Under the pieces are notes generated by a model that did not search any database, had not been told where the DNA came from, and worked only from the letters and a program-made list of their open reading frames with translations. 64,000 nt of DNA, taken from JAVVXB01 sp036651815. Lineage in GTDB: Bacteria; Bacillota; Clostridia; Christensenellales; CAG-138. The stretch is taken from assembly GCA_036651815.1 (NCBI GenBank), contig JAVVXB010000004.1, forward strand, positions 46,643 through 110,642, given 5' to 3'. Below are positions 52,092 to 60,999 of this stretch, piece by piece. Numbering within the stretch: the first letter of the stretch is position 1; each line of letters opens with the position of its first letter. The position numbers and the translations under genes were made by a program.

Positions 52092-53191
52092 TCTAACTCC
52101 TGTTTCTTGGCTTGATTGCGCTTAAGCAACCGGCGCATCAATGCGGGCGTTGCAACAAAGATCATCAACGTTCCTTCGATAACATAGATAAAATCACTGG
52201 GAATGGACGTGGTTCTGCTTAAATAGATCGACCCACTCCGCATCGCACCAAAGACCAGTGACCCAAGTACACCGCCAAATGGCTCGCATGAACCCAGCAA
52301 TGCTGCCGATAATCCGTCCCATCCATACCCGGGAGACATCCCTTGAATAAAATAATTATGCACCCCTAAAACTTGTACAGCGCCGCCAATTCCGGCAATC
52401 ATTCCAGACATAATAAATGCGTACATCGCGACGCGGTTTGACTGAATTCCTTTAAATGTTGCCGCGCTCTTGTTGATACCGGTGGCACGTAGTTTAAAGC
52501 CTGCAGACGTTTTATAAAGGAACAGCCACAGGAGTATCGTAAGAACGATTGCCAGCAGGAAGCCCGTCGAAAGCTGGCTGTTTGGAACGATCTTTCCCAG
52601 CATCGCCCAGGGTTGCACCGGGCTGGTTGCGGGGGTGATGTTATCGGATGATTTAACGACAAAATTGACCATATAAATGGAGAACAGATCAACGACGTAA
52701 TTCAGCATCAGCGAAATCAACATCTCATTGCTGTTTAACCACCGCTTGAGTACGGCTGGAATTGCTGCAATGAACCCACCGGCAAGCATTGCGGCAACAA
52801 TTGCCGGCAACGGCCCAAGAAACGCAAATTGCGCCGGTACGAAATATCCAGCGATGGCCGCCGCCAACGCACCGCCGATTAGTTGTCCCTCCATCCCAAG
52901 ATTGATCAACCCTGCCCGATATCCGATGGTGTAGGCCAAAGCTGTAAACATGACGGGTGTCATCTGTGTCATGGTCGTAACAATTTTATTCCAATCCGAA
53001 AACGCACCTTTTAGCAGCGCCGAATATGTCTCAAGCGCAGAATACCCATTCAGTTGGATGATGATGCCGCCCACGATGATCGCTGCCAGCAAGGACGCAA
53101 TTGGCGAGCGCAAAAAATAGCTCCAAATTGCCATTGGCAGTTCTTTTAACTTCTGACGCGTACAGATACCGCTCACTCTTACGTTTTTCAA
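52088..53191 (-). CDS. ABC transporter permease, BMP/nucleoside type (first subunit)
   Basis: A 367-residue permease of the BPD_transp_2 family, NupP/YufP-like. NLGMEGQLIGGALAAA is the family's membrane motif, and the C-terminal GCEPFGG-like GSCEPFGGVLGSLVFGA is typical. The start is TTG at 53191, overlapping the ATPase stop by four bases (TTGA), with a run of six G residues as ribosome site. A later ATG (MAIWSYF) is possible. Confidence 0.88.
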   Translation of the reverse strand: MKNVRVSGICTRQKLKELPMAIWSYFLRSPIASLLAAIIVGGIIIQLNGYSALETYSALLKGAFSDWNKIVTTMTQMTPVMFTALAYTIGYRAGLINLGMEGQLIGGALAAAIAGYFVPAQFAFLGPLPAIVAAMLAGGFIAAIPAVLKRWLNSNEMLISLMLNYVVDLFSIYMVNFVVKSSDNITPATSPVQPWAMLGKIVPNSQLSTGFLLAIVLTILLWLFLYKTSAGFKLRATGINKSAATFKGIQSNRVAMYAFIMSGMIAGIGGAVQVLGVHNYFIQGMSPGYGWDGLSAALLGSCEPFGGVLGSLVFGAMRSGSIYLSRTTSIPSDFIYVIEGTLMIFVATPALMRRLLKRNQAKKQELE

Positions 53192-54702
53192 AGTTGTCCC
53201 CCCGTCATGTACAGTCCCAGTTTGCGCGCAGGGAAGTCGTCTGGTACGCCCGTAGCCACCATTTTCCCCTCATACAGCACGCCAATTCTGTCCGATACCG
53301 AAAGCAGTTCGTCCAAATCCGCCGTTATAAGCAGAACGCTCTTGCCTTGATTCCGCATACGGATGAGGCATTGTTGCGTGTATTCGGAAGATGCGATATC
53401 GAGTCCTCGGCTTGGATGCTCCGCAATGACGATTTCGATATCCGGTTTGGTAAATTCCCGCCCAATCACCAATTTTTGCTGATTTCCGCCGGATAGATCG
53501 CCCGCTGGTTGCATAATCGACGCTACGCGCACATCAAATCGATCGATGATCTCGCGCGCTGCTTTTTCCAAAGCTTGAGAATTGACCAAATTTCCTTTTC
53601 GAAAGGCTGGTTCATCCTGCCGCCCAAGATATACGTTCTCTTTGATCGAAAAAGATCCGATATAGCCTTGTGCATGCCGATCTTCTGCAATATGCGCAAT
53701 TTTGCCGGTCCTCTTCTTCGTCGGCACACGCGTTATCTTTCTTCCATTGAGAACGATTTCGCCCTGAACTACTTTTTTTAGACCCAGAATCGATTCGACC
53801 AGCGCAGCTTGTCCGTTGCCTTCTACGCCCGCTATCCCAAATATTTCGCCCTTGTGAATTGTAAAGCTCATATCCCGAATATCTTTCTTGGTGGTTCCAG
53901 TGGTTACATTTTGAAAATCGAGTGAAACCTCATTTTGCATCAGCGTGCGTTCCGGCAGTTCGAACAGAACAGGCCGCCCGACCATGGATATGGCTAGCGA
54001 CGCAGGCGTCACCTCCTGCACTGATTGTGTTTCTACCACGCACCCTCTCCGCAAAACGGTAATCGTATCACAAATTTTCATGGCCTCCCTCAGCTTATGT
54101 GTAATCAGGATAATCGCCTTTCCCTCCGCACGCAGCTGATCCATGACTTCCAACAGCTCGTCCGATTCCTGCTCCGACAGTACGGCCGTTGGTTCGTCCA
54201 GAATCAGTATGTTGCACTGCCGATATAACGCACGTACAATTTCTAATTTTTGCCGCAGCGCAACAGGCATCTGTTCGACCACCTGATGAGGATCCACTTT
54301 AAAATTGCATAATGCCGCCGCACGTTCCACGCCAGCGTATGCTTTACGCGTATCAATAAAAAAACGTGCAATTCTTGGTTCTTCACCCAGCACAACATTT
54401 TCCCATGCTCTGTAAGGATTGGCCAGCATGAAGTGTTGGTGAACCATCTGAATGCCCAGTTTCATCGCATCATTGGGGCCCCGGATATCCCGGGGCACCC
54501 CATCCACCAATATAACTCCGCTGTCGGCTCGCTGCATTCCATATAGGATATTCATAAGTGTGCTTTTTCCGGCTCCGTTTTCGCCAAGGAGCCCATGAAC
54601 CTCACCATAATGCACCGCCAGATTGATCCGATCATTTGCAATATGCGAACCAAAGGTTTTCGTTATGTTTTTTAGTTCAACAGCAACCGACTTATTCTCC
54701 AT
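53188..54702 (-). CDS. ABC transporter ATP-binding protein, two ATPase domains (NupO/RbsA type)
   Basis: A 504-residue double ATPase. The first half has GENGAGKS (Walker A) and ILDEPTAVLS (Walker B); the second half has GVEGNGQAAL, a degenerate Walker A, and LSGGNQQKLVIGRE as signature. This uneven arrangement is normal for NupO/RbsA-type proteins. It energises the BMP-type importer whose permeases follow with overlaps. Thirty bases after the binding-protein gene. Confidence 0.93.
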   Translation of the reverse strand: MENKSVAVELKNITKTFGSHIANDRINLAVHYGEVHGLLGENGAGKSTLMNILYGMQRADSGVILVDGVPRDIRGPNDAMKLGIQMVHQHFMLANPYRAWENVVLGEEPRIARFFIDTRKAYAGVERAAALCNFKVDPHQVVEQMPVALRQKLEIVRALYRQCNILILDEPTAVLSEQESDELLEVMDQLRAEGKAIILITHKLREAMKICDTITVLRRGCVVETQSVQEVTPASLAISMVGRPVLFELPERTLMQNEVSLDFQNVTTGTTKKDIRDMSFTIHKGEIFGIAGVEGNGQAALVESILGLKKVVQGEIVLNGRKITRVPTKKRTGKIAHIAEDRHAQGYIGSFSIKENVYLGRQDEPAFRKGNLVNSQALEKAAREIIDRFDVRVASIMQPAGDLSGGNQQKLVIGREFTKPDIEIVIAEHPSRGLDIASSEYTQQCLIRMRNQGKSVLLITADLDELLSVSDRIGVLYEGKMVATGVPDDFPARKLGLYMTGGQL

Positions 54703-54732
54703 GTCCAGACCTCATTTTCGTTTTTTGCAGTG

Positions 54733-55851
54733 TTACTTTAGTGTCGCGATAAATGCATCCAATTCTGACTGTGAGGTCGGCGGCTTGATTTTGCCGGAAA
54801 TGATGTCTTCACCCGCCTGGTTCACAAGCTGCATGATTTCGTCCGGCACAACGACCTTGCTGCCGCTAAAGTCCAGATAGACGACTTTGCTTTTCAATCC
54901 ATAGCGAATGTTACCGCTCTTAAGCGTGCCTTCCGTGAACTCTTTAATCGTGTTGTAAATCGTGGCATCCATATCCTCGATACGCGAGCAAATGACCGTG
55001 TCGCACTGATCATTCTGATAACCGGTTGAACCAATGCAGTATCCGCCGGTTTCTTTGGCAGCCTCATAGATGCCCAAGCCTGCTCCGCCTGCATATTGGA
55101 AGATGACGCCGCAGCCCTTTTCTGTCAGGGCAACCGCTAGTTCTTTTGCTTTTGCCGTGTCCGACCAATCGCCAATCTCCGTAGAGATCACTTCAAACTT
55201 TGGATCAATCGTTTTTCCACCAGCAGTCAAACTGAAAACCTGCTGATTGATTTCACCGCCGGCCATGCCAAGCACAACGCCCAGCTTGTTTGTTCCTTCC
55301 GGTACGCCAGGCAGTGCATTTGCTTTATATAGCGAAGCAACCAGAATGCCGATTTGGTAGGCCCCCTCTTCAACCGCCTGGTTCGAGCTGATCACGTTTG
55401 GCTTATCATACGCTGCCTGATAGATGGCAAAAGTCTGATCCGGGTATGCATCGGAAGCTTTATCGATTGCCGAGGAATTATCCATGCCGATACCAAGGAT
55501 CAGGTCATACTCTCCGCTGTCTGCGATTGCAAGCATCTGCGCTTCAATCTCACTTAGAGATTTTGGTTCGTAAATCTGCAGCTCAACGCCAAAGTCTTCC
55601 ACAGCGCGCTTTGCGCCTGCATAGGCCATGTCATTGTACGTCAAATCGCCAAGTCCACCGGTACCAAAGCTGATAAATACCTTAGTCTTATCCGCTACGT
55701 CCTCCGTATTGGCTGCGTCCGTTGCTGCAGTTTCCTCCGTTTTTGCATCGGGTTTGTCCTGATTTGCGGGTGTAGGCACGCATGCCACACAGAGCATCAT
55801 CCCGAGGATCAGAATTGCGAATAGAATGGTTAGCCTTTTTTTGTTATACAT
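54733..55851 (-). CDS. BMP-family substrate-binding lipoprotein
   Basis: A 372-residue binding protein of the Med/BmpA/TmpC family. It has a lipoprotein signal (basic start, hydrophobic run, VACVPTPAN with Cys24 as likely lipid anchor) and a Thr/Asp-rich linker. The mature part begins with FISFGTGGLGDLTYND-type sequence, the family's first ligand loop, and contains GCGVIFQYAGGAGLG near the hinge. It captures the substrate outside the cell for the permeases encoded next. In this family purine nucleosides are the best known ligands; here the ligand is unknown. Confidence 0.9.
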   Translation of the reverse strand: MYNKKRLTILFAILILGMMLCVACVPTPANQDKPDAKTEETAATDAANTEDVADKTKVFISFGTGGLGDLTYNDMAYAGAKRAVEDFGVELQIYEPKSLSEIEAQMLAIADSGEYDLILGIGMDNSSAIDKASDAYPDQTFAIYQAAYDKPNVISSNQAVEEGAYQIGILVASLYKANALPGVPEGTNKLGVVLGMAGGEINQQVFSLTAGGKTIDPKFEVISTEIGDWSDTAKAKELAVALTEKGCGVIFQYAGGAGLGIYEAAKETGGYCIGSTGYQNDQCDTVICSRIEDMDATIYNTIKEFTEGTLKSGNIRYGLKSKVVYLDFSGSKVVVPDEIMQLVNQAGEDIISGKIKPPTSQSELDAFIATLK

Positions 55852-55928
55852 TTTTTTTGATTTCCTCTCTCCTCATTTTGCCTTCAGGCAAATCTATTTG
55901 CGCGTTGTTTCAGCAATTCGGTTTTCTA

Positions 55929-57194
55929 CTAATAAACGCCATATTTAAAAGCGGTATCAAACAACGCGTGTAAGTTCTCTGGCCGCGCGTTATCCAGCTG
56001 TACGGTCGTATCCAACAGGTATCCACCGCCTGGCATGCATGTATCCAATACCTCGCGCACGTCCCATACAACCTGCTTTGGTGTCCCCTGTAAAAGCAAA
56101 ACACCGTCAACACCGCCTGCAATGCAGACATGACCGCCCAATTTTTGCTTTGCTTTTTTTAAGTTCGTTCCAGTAAAGTAGTAGATAGCGCTTCCCTGCG
56201 GCACGTCTCTCAAAATATCAAGCTTTTTCTCCATATTTCCTTGTGTATATATTTTTGAAACACCTCCCATCCGATTGACCGCTTGGATACAGGCTTTGAG
56301 ACCCGGCCAATAAAACCGTTCAAACTGTTCCGTACTCATAAACTCGTCCATGCCGCTGTGCAGATAAAAATACACGCAACGCGTTGGGTTTTTACGCATA
56401 TGCGCAAGGATCTGGCCAACCTGCAATCTTTGAGCCGCCTCAATTGCCAGCAGCAATTCATCCGGGCAATCGTACATATCCATGGATGTGTTGAGCAGCC
56501 CTCGCAGGGTATCACTGAACATATCGTAAGGTGCCTGCACAACATACTCCGAGGCTGCAGGCCATCCTTGCTGTGCCAATTCATCCATCAACAGTGTGTT
56601 TGCTTTGGTTGCGCTCACCGCAATTTGGCTGGCGGAGAATAGCGTCTCCATCGAATCCTGTACCTGTTGAGACGCAAAGTTCATAACCTCGTTCATTGAG
56701 TCCATATAAAGCAGGTTCGACAGATCGATATTGCGTAATCCGTTCAGGTTTTTATAATGACGCGGCAGAATCTTGCGCAGAATGAATCCGGTCGGATCCT
56801 CCGCAAATGGTACGTATTCCTCCTGTGACATGTACTCCGCATCAATAACCTGAAACCCCATGTTCGGATTTTCAAAATGGCGTCCAGGCCATTTCACGAA
56901 GTTGCAGCCCAATATGCTCAGAAACGACGAGGAGAAGATGCTCTGCACCCCCCACGCCAAATCAGGTTGATATTCGTGGTGATAGTTTATCCACGATTCA
57001 TAAGCGTTTGTATAGTCCTCCATAACGGCTTGCACCGTTGTTTTTCCATATAGAAAAATGGGCAGGTACAGAATCTGTGGCGCGACCACAACCCTGCCTT
57101 TTTCACGACAAGCCACGGCGTCTTCAAATCGGCTCATGCGCTCCACATACGCAGGATGAAGTGTCATCGTTTGCCTCGTATTACACTCCTCCAT
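55929..57194 (-). CDS. UroD-family protein 2, paralog of protein 1
   Basis: A 421-residue UroD-superfamily protein, about half identical by eye to protein 1 over its whole length, with shared EDYTNAY, EYQPDLAWG, FVKWPGRH-like and NARPENLHALFDTAF blocks. Where zinc-type family members have HxC it has IYYFTGTN. It lies directly upstream of the ABC transporter genes; protein 1 lies directly downstream, so the pair flanks the transporter. ATG 57194 has GAAGG nine bases before it; ATG 57167 with GAGG is an alternative. Confidence 0.72.
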   Translation of the reverse strand: MEECNTRQTMTLHPAYVERMSRFEDAVACREKGRVVVAPQILYLPIFLYGKTTVQAVMEDYTNAYESWINYHHEYQPDLAWGVQSIFSSSFLSILGCNFVKWPGRHFENPNMGFQVIDAEYMSQEEYVPFAEDPTGFILRKILPRHYKNLNGLRNIDLSNLLYMDSMNEVMNFASQQVQDSMETLFSASQIAVSATKANTLLMDELAQQGWPAASEYVVQAPYDMFSDTLRGLLNTSMDMYDCPDELLLAIEAAQRLQVGQILAHMRKNPTRCVYFYLHSGMDEFMSTEQFERFYWPGLKACIQAVNRMGGVSKIYTQGNMEKKLDILRDVPQGSAIYYFTGTNLKKAKQKLGGHVCIAGGVDGVLLLQGTPKQVVWDVREVLDTCMPGGGYLLDTTVQLDNARPENLHALFDTAFKYGVY

Positions 57195-57255
57195 CAGTAC
57201 CAACCTTCTTTAACCGTAATTTCTTGCAATAATTCAGACAATTGAACATTTTTTA

Positions 57256-58266
57256 TCAATCGTAGCGCGCGGCTCGATTATAAGCCTCAATTGCGTAGAA
57301 GAACGCATCAATATTCTCCCACGGCGTCGCCACCGGAACATCACAGCCGGTAGAAATCACATAGTTTTGATGCCGACAACAGACTTGCAGCAGTTGCATG
57401 GTTTCCTGATAGACCGATTCCGGCGTCCCCATCAGTAGCGTAAGCACCGGATCCAGATTGCCCATCACGATGGTATCGCTTGGAACTATTTGCAGCATTT
57501 TCTCCATATTGATTGCATTTCCAAAGTGATATGCATCCGCACCGATGCTCAAAATGGACTTGATGATCGCAATCGTACTGTTGCCGCAATTGTGATAGAT
57601 GAGTAAGAACGAGCGATCCCGTACGGCTTCACAAATCTGCTTCACATAAGGCGTAGAAAACTCTTCTGCCAAAGTCAACGGTAGCAATCCCGTAAGCGGT
57701 TCGGCCATAATGATTGCGTGTGCACCAACTTGTTTAAACGCATGAATGTAATGGATCAGAAATTCCGTTGATTTTTTCATGATTGTATGGACCAGTTTAG
57801 GATTTTCATAACAATCAATCATCAATTCACTCACGCCCATCAACCTGCCCGTTAGGGAATATGGCCCAATGCAACTGGCGAAAATCCGTCTGTCCTTTAT
57901 AGTAGCGGCTGCAAGTCTCGCTGCTTCAACAGCAATCTTCGTGCGTCCCTGCGCAACATCTGGAACGCTTAGTTCTTCTGCCTGCGCTTCGTTCTTAACG
58001 ATATGCCGTGCTACCATTGGTACCTCTCGATCCGTAATGCGAATCGGACAACCAAACCGCTCCGCTTCCAACGACATATCCAGTGTACCCATTGCAGCCA
58101 GCGTAGGTACATGGTCGACAATCGCTTTCATTCCCTTTGCTTGCAGTTTGCTACTCATGATAAATTCTGGAATCGTAATCCCCATCAGCGTAACGCTTGG
58201 AAACGATAGCAATGGGAATGCCTGTTTCTGTGGCAAATTTACCATTTCCGACAACCATGTCTTCAC
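57256..58266 (-). CDS. UroD-family corrinoid methyltransferase (MtaA/CmuA-like)
   Basis: A 336-residue protein closer to MtaA-type methyltransferases. The zinc-binding HxC...C set is present: YHNCGN and, near the end, ISTGCDVPVATP. MtaA enzymes move a methyl group between a corrinoid protein and a thiol or tetrahydrofolate acceptor. It is the first gene of the operon, starting with GTG and GGGAG seven bases before it, and is divergent from the PocR-AraC regulator. The corrinoid protein encoded at 59850-60512 is its likely partner. Confidence 0.82.
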   Translation of the reverse strand: MKTWLSEMVNLPQKQAFPLLSFPSVTLMGITIPEFIMSSKLQAKGMKAIVDHVPTLAAMGTLDMSLEAERFGCPIRITDREVPMVARHIVKNEAQAEELSVPDVAQGRTKIAVEAARLAAATIKDRRIFASCIGPYSLTGRLMGVSELMIDCYENPKLVHTIMKKSTEFLIHYIHAFKQVGAHAIIMAEPLTGLLPLTLAEEFSTPYVKQICEAVRDRSFLLIYHNCGNSTIAIIKSILSIGADAYHFGNAINMEKMLQIVPSDTIVMGNLDPVLTLLMGTPESVYQETMQLLQVCCRHQNYVISTGCDVPVATPWENIDAFFYAIEAYNRAARYD

Positions 58267-58484
58267 ATATATTCTCCCAAAGGACCTCTGCGTATCATTT
58301 TTATTTTAGTATACAGTTTTACCATAGAAATGACTGGTGTTATTTCGCCATCTGTGGTAAATTATTATTATATATTTGTCATTTACAATACTGGCGTAAT
58401 ATATTACCAATAATGTCCGATTTTTTATTTGTAAAAACTCTTTTTGTTATATTTTTGACCGCATAGCAGAGAGGCAGGCAATCC
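58267..58484. promoter_or_regulatory. Divergent control region between the UroD operon and the PocR-AraC gene
   Basis: A very A/T-rich gap of 218 bases. TTTACCA (58318-58324) and TGGTAAA (58356-58362) are inverted repeats, and TATATTACC further on (around 58398-58408) repeats the half-site, so these may be operators for the AraC protein. A minus-strand TATACT near 58310 could be the -10 of the operon. I see no consensus promoter for the regulator itself. Confidence 0.45.
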
Positions 58485-59777
58485 ATGGTTCTTCATATGG
58501 ATCCGGCAATCCGTTCCCCACAAACAAGCTTTGATCTCAAGTTGGCCAAGCAGTGCGCAAGTTCGTTTTACACGGCGACTGGGCTTGGTTGTACCGTAGC
58601 CGATTGCACGGGACGCGTATATTCAGAGTATGGATTTGGATGCGCATCCTGCAATATTTGCCAATTGTTGGGACGTGACTCCGATGAATGCGTAACAAGC
58701 GGCCTTTATGGAATGAAAAGCGCAATTCGTTTTGGCGGCAAATATGTATATTTTTGCCCAATCGGGCTATCGTGTTTTGTTTCTCCCATCGCCGGTGTGG
58801 ATAGTTTTGATGCAAAGATCACCGTCGGTCCTTTTCTGATGGTGCATCCGGAAGATTTTATTGCTTATGAACTGCGCGTGCTGTTGCACGCAGACGATAC
58901 AATGTGCAAAGCCGTGCGTGGTGCATTGTTTCAGCTTTCCTATGTGCTGACTGAAAAAGTTGAAGCACTCTCTTCGATGCTTTTTATGACCGTGAGCTTT
59001 ATCAACGATGTTGCCCACACCAATAAAATGCTGGAAATTCAATATGAGGATCAACTGCAAGGTCAAATTGCGCAGCACATTCAGCGAATTAAGCAATATG
59101 ACAATCGTCCGCTCTATCCGTTTGCAATTGAACGTGAGCTTTTACGCAGCATCCAATCCGCCGACAAGAGCCGTTCTCAAGAATTGCTCAATCAGCTACT
59201 CGGCCATATCTTTTTGGCTTCCGGCAGTGATTTAGATGTAATCAAATCACGCACCTATGAATTACTTGTGTTAATCTCTCGTGCGGCTATCAATGGCGGT
59301 GCGGACACGGAGCATAGTTTTTTGTTGAATCATATGTATTTGCGTGAGCTGCAATTAATCGACAACATTGATCAACTCTGTTATTGGCTGAATTCCGTCA
59401 TTGAAAGCTTTATGGAAAGCACCTTCGAATTCCGCAGTTCCAAGCATCGGGACATTATTTGTAAATCATCCATATATATGCAGCAGCATTGCACCGAAAA
59501 AATCACGCTGGAAGATGTTGCTAAGCATGTGTACCTTTCACCCAATTACTTCTGCAAGGTTTTTAAAGATGAAATGGGCGAAAGTTTTAGCGTGCATCTC
59601 AACCGGTTGCGTATGGAACGCAGCAAGCTCCTTCTGGAAGACCGGTCGTTGAAGTTAACCCAGATATCCGCTTTGCTCGGGTATGATGATCAAAGCTATT
59701 TTACAAAAATATTCAAAAAATATGTTGGTGTTCCGCCAAAGGAGTACCGAAAAAAAGACGACCGTACCGAGATATAG
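58485..59777 (+). CDS. AraC-family regulator with N-terminal PocR sensor domain
   Basis: A 430-residue regulator. Residues about 15-190 form a PocR domain with its cysteine-rich part (CASCNICQLL near 53-62, then CPIGLSCFVSP), a sensor found with corrinoid-dependent catabolic genes. The C-terminal hundred residues are two helix-turn-helix units: LEDVAKHVYLSPNYFCKVFK and LTQISALLGYDDQSYFTKIFK, ending PPKEYRKK. It should activate the divergent UroD/ABC/hydroxylase operon in response to the substrate. The corrinoid gene follows 72 bases later. Confidence 0.9.
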   Translation: MVLHMDPAIRSPQTSFDLKLAKQCASSFYTATGLGCTVADCTGRVYSEYGFGCASCNICQLLGRDSDECVTSGLYGMKSAIRFGGKYVYFCPIGLSCFVSPIAGVDSFDAKITVGPFLMVHPEDFIAYELRVLLHADDTMCKAVRGALFQLSYVLTEKVEALSSMLFMTVSFINDVAHTNKMLEIQYEDQLQGQIAQHIQRIKQYDNRPLYPFAIERELLRSIQSADKSRSQELLNQLLGHIFLASGSDLDVIKSRTYELLVLISRAAINGGADTEHSFLLNHMYLRELQLIDNIDQLCYWLNSVIESFMESTFEFRSSKHRDIICKSSIYMQQHCTEKITLEDVAKHVYLSPNYFCKVFKDEMGESFSVHLNRLRMERSKLLLEDRSLKLTQISALLGYDDQSYFTKIFKKYVGVPPKEYRKKDDRTEI

Positions 59778-59849
59778 ATTTTGTTTGCTTGTAAGATTGT
59801 GATGGAGAAACGTACCGAACTGTTTTAGGTAAAATGAGGAGGATATCCT

Positions 59850-60512
59850 ATGGATTACTTGGCCGAAATATCAATTCAATTACAAAAAGGAAACGCAAAT
59901 GCCGTCATGGAGCTGGTAAAAGCCGCACTTGAAGCGAGGGTATCCGCGCAAAGAATTCTAGATGACGGCCTATCTGCTGGAATGAACATTGTCGGCGCAA
60001 AGTTTAAGGCAGACGAGGTCTTTGTTCCCGGCGTAATGTTGACTGCACGCGCAATGAACATGGGACTCTTGGTTCTCAAACCATTTCTGGTTGACGCAAA
60101 TGTACAGCCGCTTGGGAAGGCTTGCATTGGAACGGTGCAGGGGGATTTGCATGATATCGGAAAAAACATGGTCAAAATCATGATGCAGGGAAAAGGCATT
60201 GAAATGATTGATCTCGGCGTTGATGTCGCGCCGGAAGCCTTCATAGAAGCAGCGATCGAACAGGACTGTTGCCTGATTTGTTGCTCCGCTCTGCTTTCCA
60301 GTACATTGGATGCTCTCAAGGATGTAATAGCAGCTGCTGACGAAGCTGGAATTCGAAAACGCAGAAAAGTCATGGTTGGAGGATTGCATGTAACATCGTT
60401 GTATGCGCAGCATATCGGTGCTGATTATTACGCATCCAACGCGGTTCTCGCAGCGGAACTCGCAAGCAGTTATTTTCGCGGAGAGTCGGAAGGCAGTCGT
60501 TCCGTTCCATAA
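59850..60512 (+). CDS. Corrinoid (B12-binding) methyl-carrier protein
   Basis: A 220-residue protein with the helical cap domain (1-85) and the cobalamin domain of MtaC/MtbC-type carriers. Asp99, His101 and Gly104 in GDLHDIGKNMV give the DxHxxG motif, with SALLSST and VGGLHV as the further B12 contacts. It takes a methyl group from a substrate-specific methyltransferase and hands it to an MtaA-like enzyme. No reductive activase gene is seen here. GAGGAGG seven bases before ATG; a strong terminator follows. Confidence 0.93.
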   Translation: MDYLAEISIQLQKGNANAVMELVKAALEARVSAQRILDDGLSAGMNIVGAKFKADEVFVPGVMLTARAMNMGLLVLKPFLVDANVQPLGKACIGTVQGDLHDIGKNMVKIMMQGKGIEMIDLGVDVAPEAFIEAAIEQDCCLICCSALLSSTLDALKDVIAAADEAGIRKRRKVMVGGLHVTSLYAQHIGADYYASNAVLAAELASSYFRGESEGSRSVP

Positions 60513-60647
60513 GATTGCAAAGATTATTGGGTGCTCAACTTTTTGATTGTCTAGCAACTGTATCAAATGACTCAATCACCGTTTATTCTCCCGCATAATC
60601 GTTTTGTAAAGGCAACGCAGCAAGAAGATGCCGGAATTAAATATTAT

Positions 60648-60692
60648 AAAACCAATGCTGCCTTACAACGTTCATAGGGCAGCATTGGTTTT
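60648..60692. terminator. Strong bidirectional hairpin terminator after the corrinoid gene
   Basis: Bases 60648-60662 and 60678-60692 are a perfect 15-bp inverted repeat with A residues on one side and T on the other, so it can stop transcription from both directions: the corrinoid gene on the plus strand and tRNA-Glu on the minus strand. Confidence 0.85.
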
Positions 60693-60708
60693 AGTTTCTA
60701 ATACAAAA

Positions 60709-60735
60709 TCCGCCCTTTGCAGAGCGGACTTTTTT
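60709..60735 (+). terminator. Second terminator next to tRNA-Glu
   Basis: TCCGC (60709-60713) and GCGGA (60724-60728) form a stem followed by CTTTTTT on the plus strand. On the minus strand the same hairpin follows the tRNA and leads into TTTTG, so it may also help end the tRNA transcript. Confidence 0.65.
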
Positions 60736-60810
60736 GGTACCCAGTAGGGGAGTCGAACCCCTGCCACCGCCGTGAGAGGGCGGCGTCCTAGGCCACTAGA
60801 CGAACTGGGC
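60735..60810 (-). tRNA. tRNA-Glu (anticodon CUC)
   Basis: A 76-base tRNA on the minus strand, CCA included. The acceptor begins GCCCAGU and ends ACUGGGU plus ACCA; the first pair is G1-U72. The anticodon stem-loop is CCGCC-CUCUCAC-GGCGG with anticodon CUC, and the T-arm is AGGGG-UUCGACU-CCCCU. It reads the glutamate codon GAG. It is a single gene with its own promoter and terminators. Confidence 0.95.
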
Positions 60811-60824
60811 AAGACAACGTCAAT

Positions 60825-60853
60825 ATGATACAGAATTTTCATTTACCTGTCAA
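60825..60853 (-). promoter_or_regulatory. Promoter of tRNA-Glu
   Basis: Minus strand: TTGACA (60853-60848), 17-base spacer, TATCAT (60830-60825), 14 bases before the 5' end of the tRNA. Confidence 0.85.
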
Positions 60854-60937
60854 GCATTATTATGTAGCATGTATGGAAGTAGTTGTATGAGTGAAAACAC
60901 TAGAACAATTTAATGCGAAACCAATCGTCAGCAAAGA

Positions 60938-60966
60938 TTGTCGAACCACTTACCGTGGTGTATAAT
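60938..60966 (+). promoter_or_regulatory. Promoter of the MBOAT gene
   Basis: TTGTCG (60938-60943), 17-base spacer, TATAAT (60961-60966). The spacer contains the small inverted repeat ACCAC-N5-GTGGT, a possible operator. The start codon is 33 bases downstream. Confidence 0.65.
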
Positions 60967-60999
60967 TTATAATATGCATAGTTGGATTGGAGACTGCTT

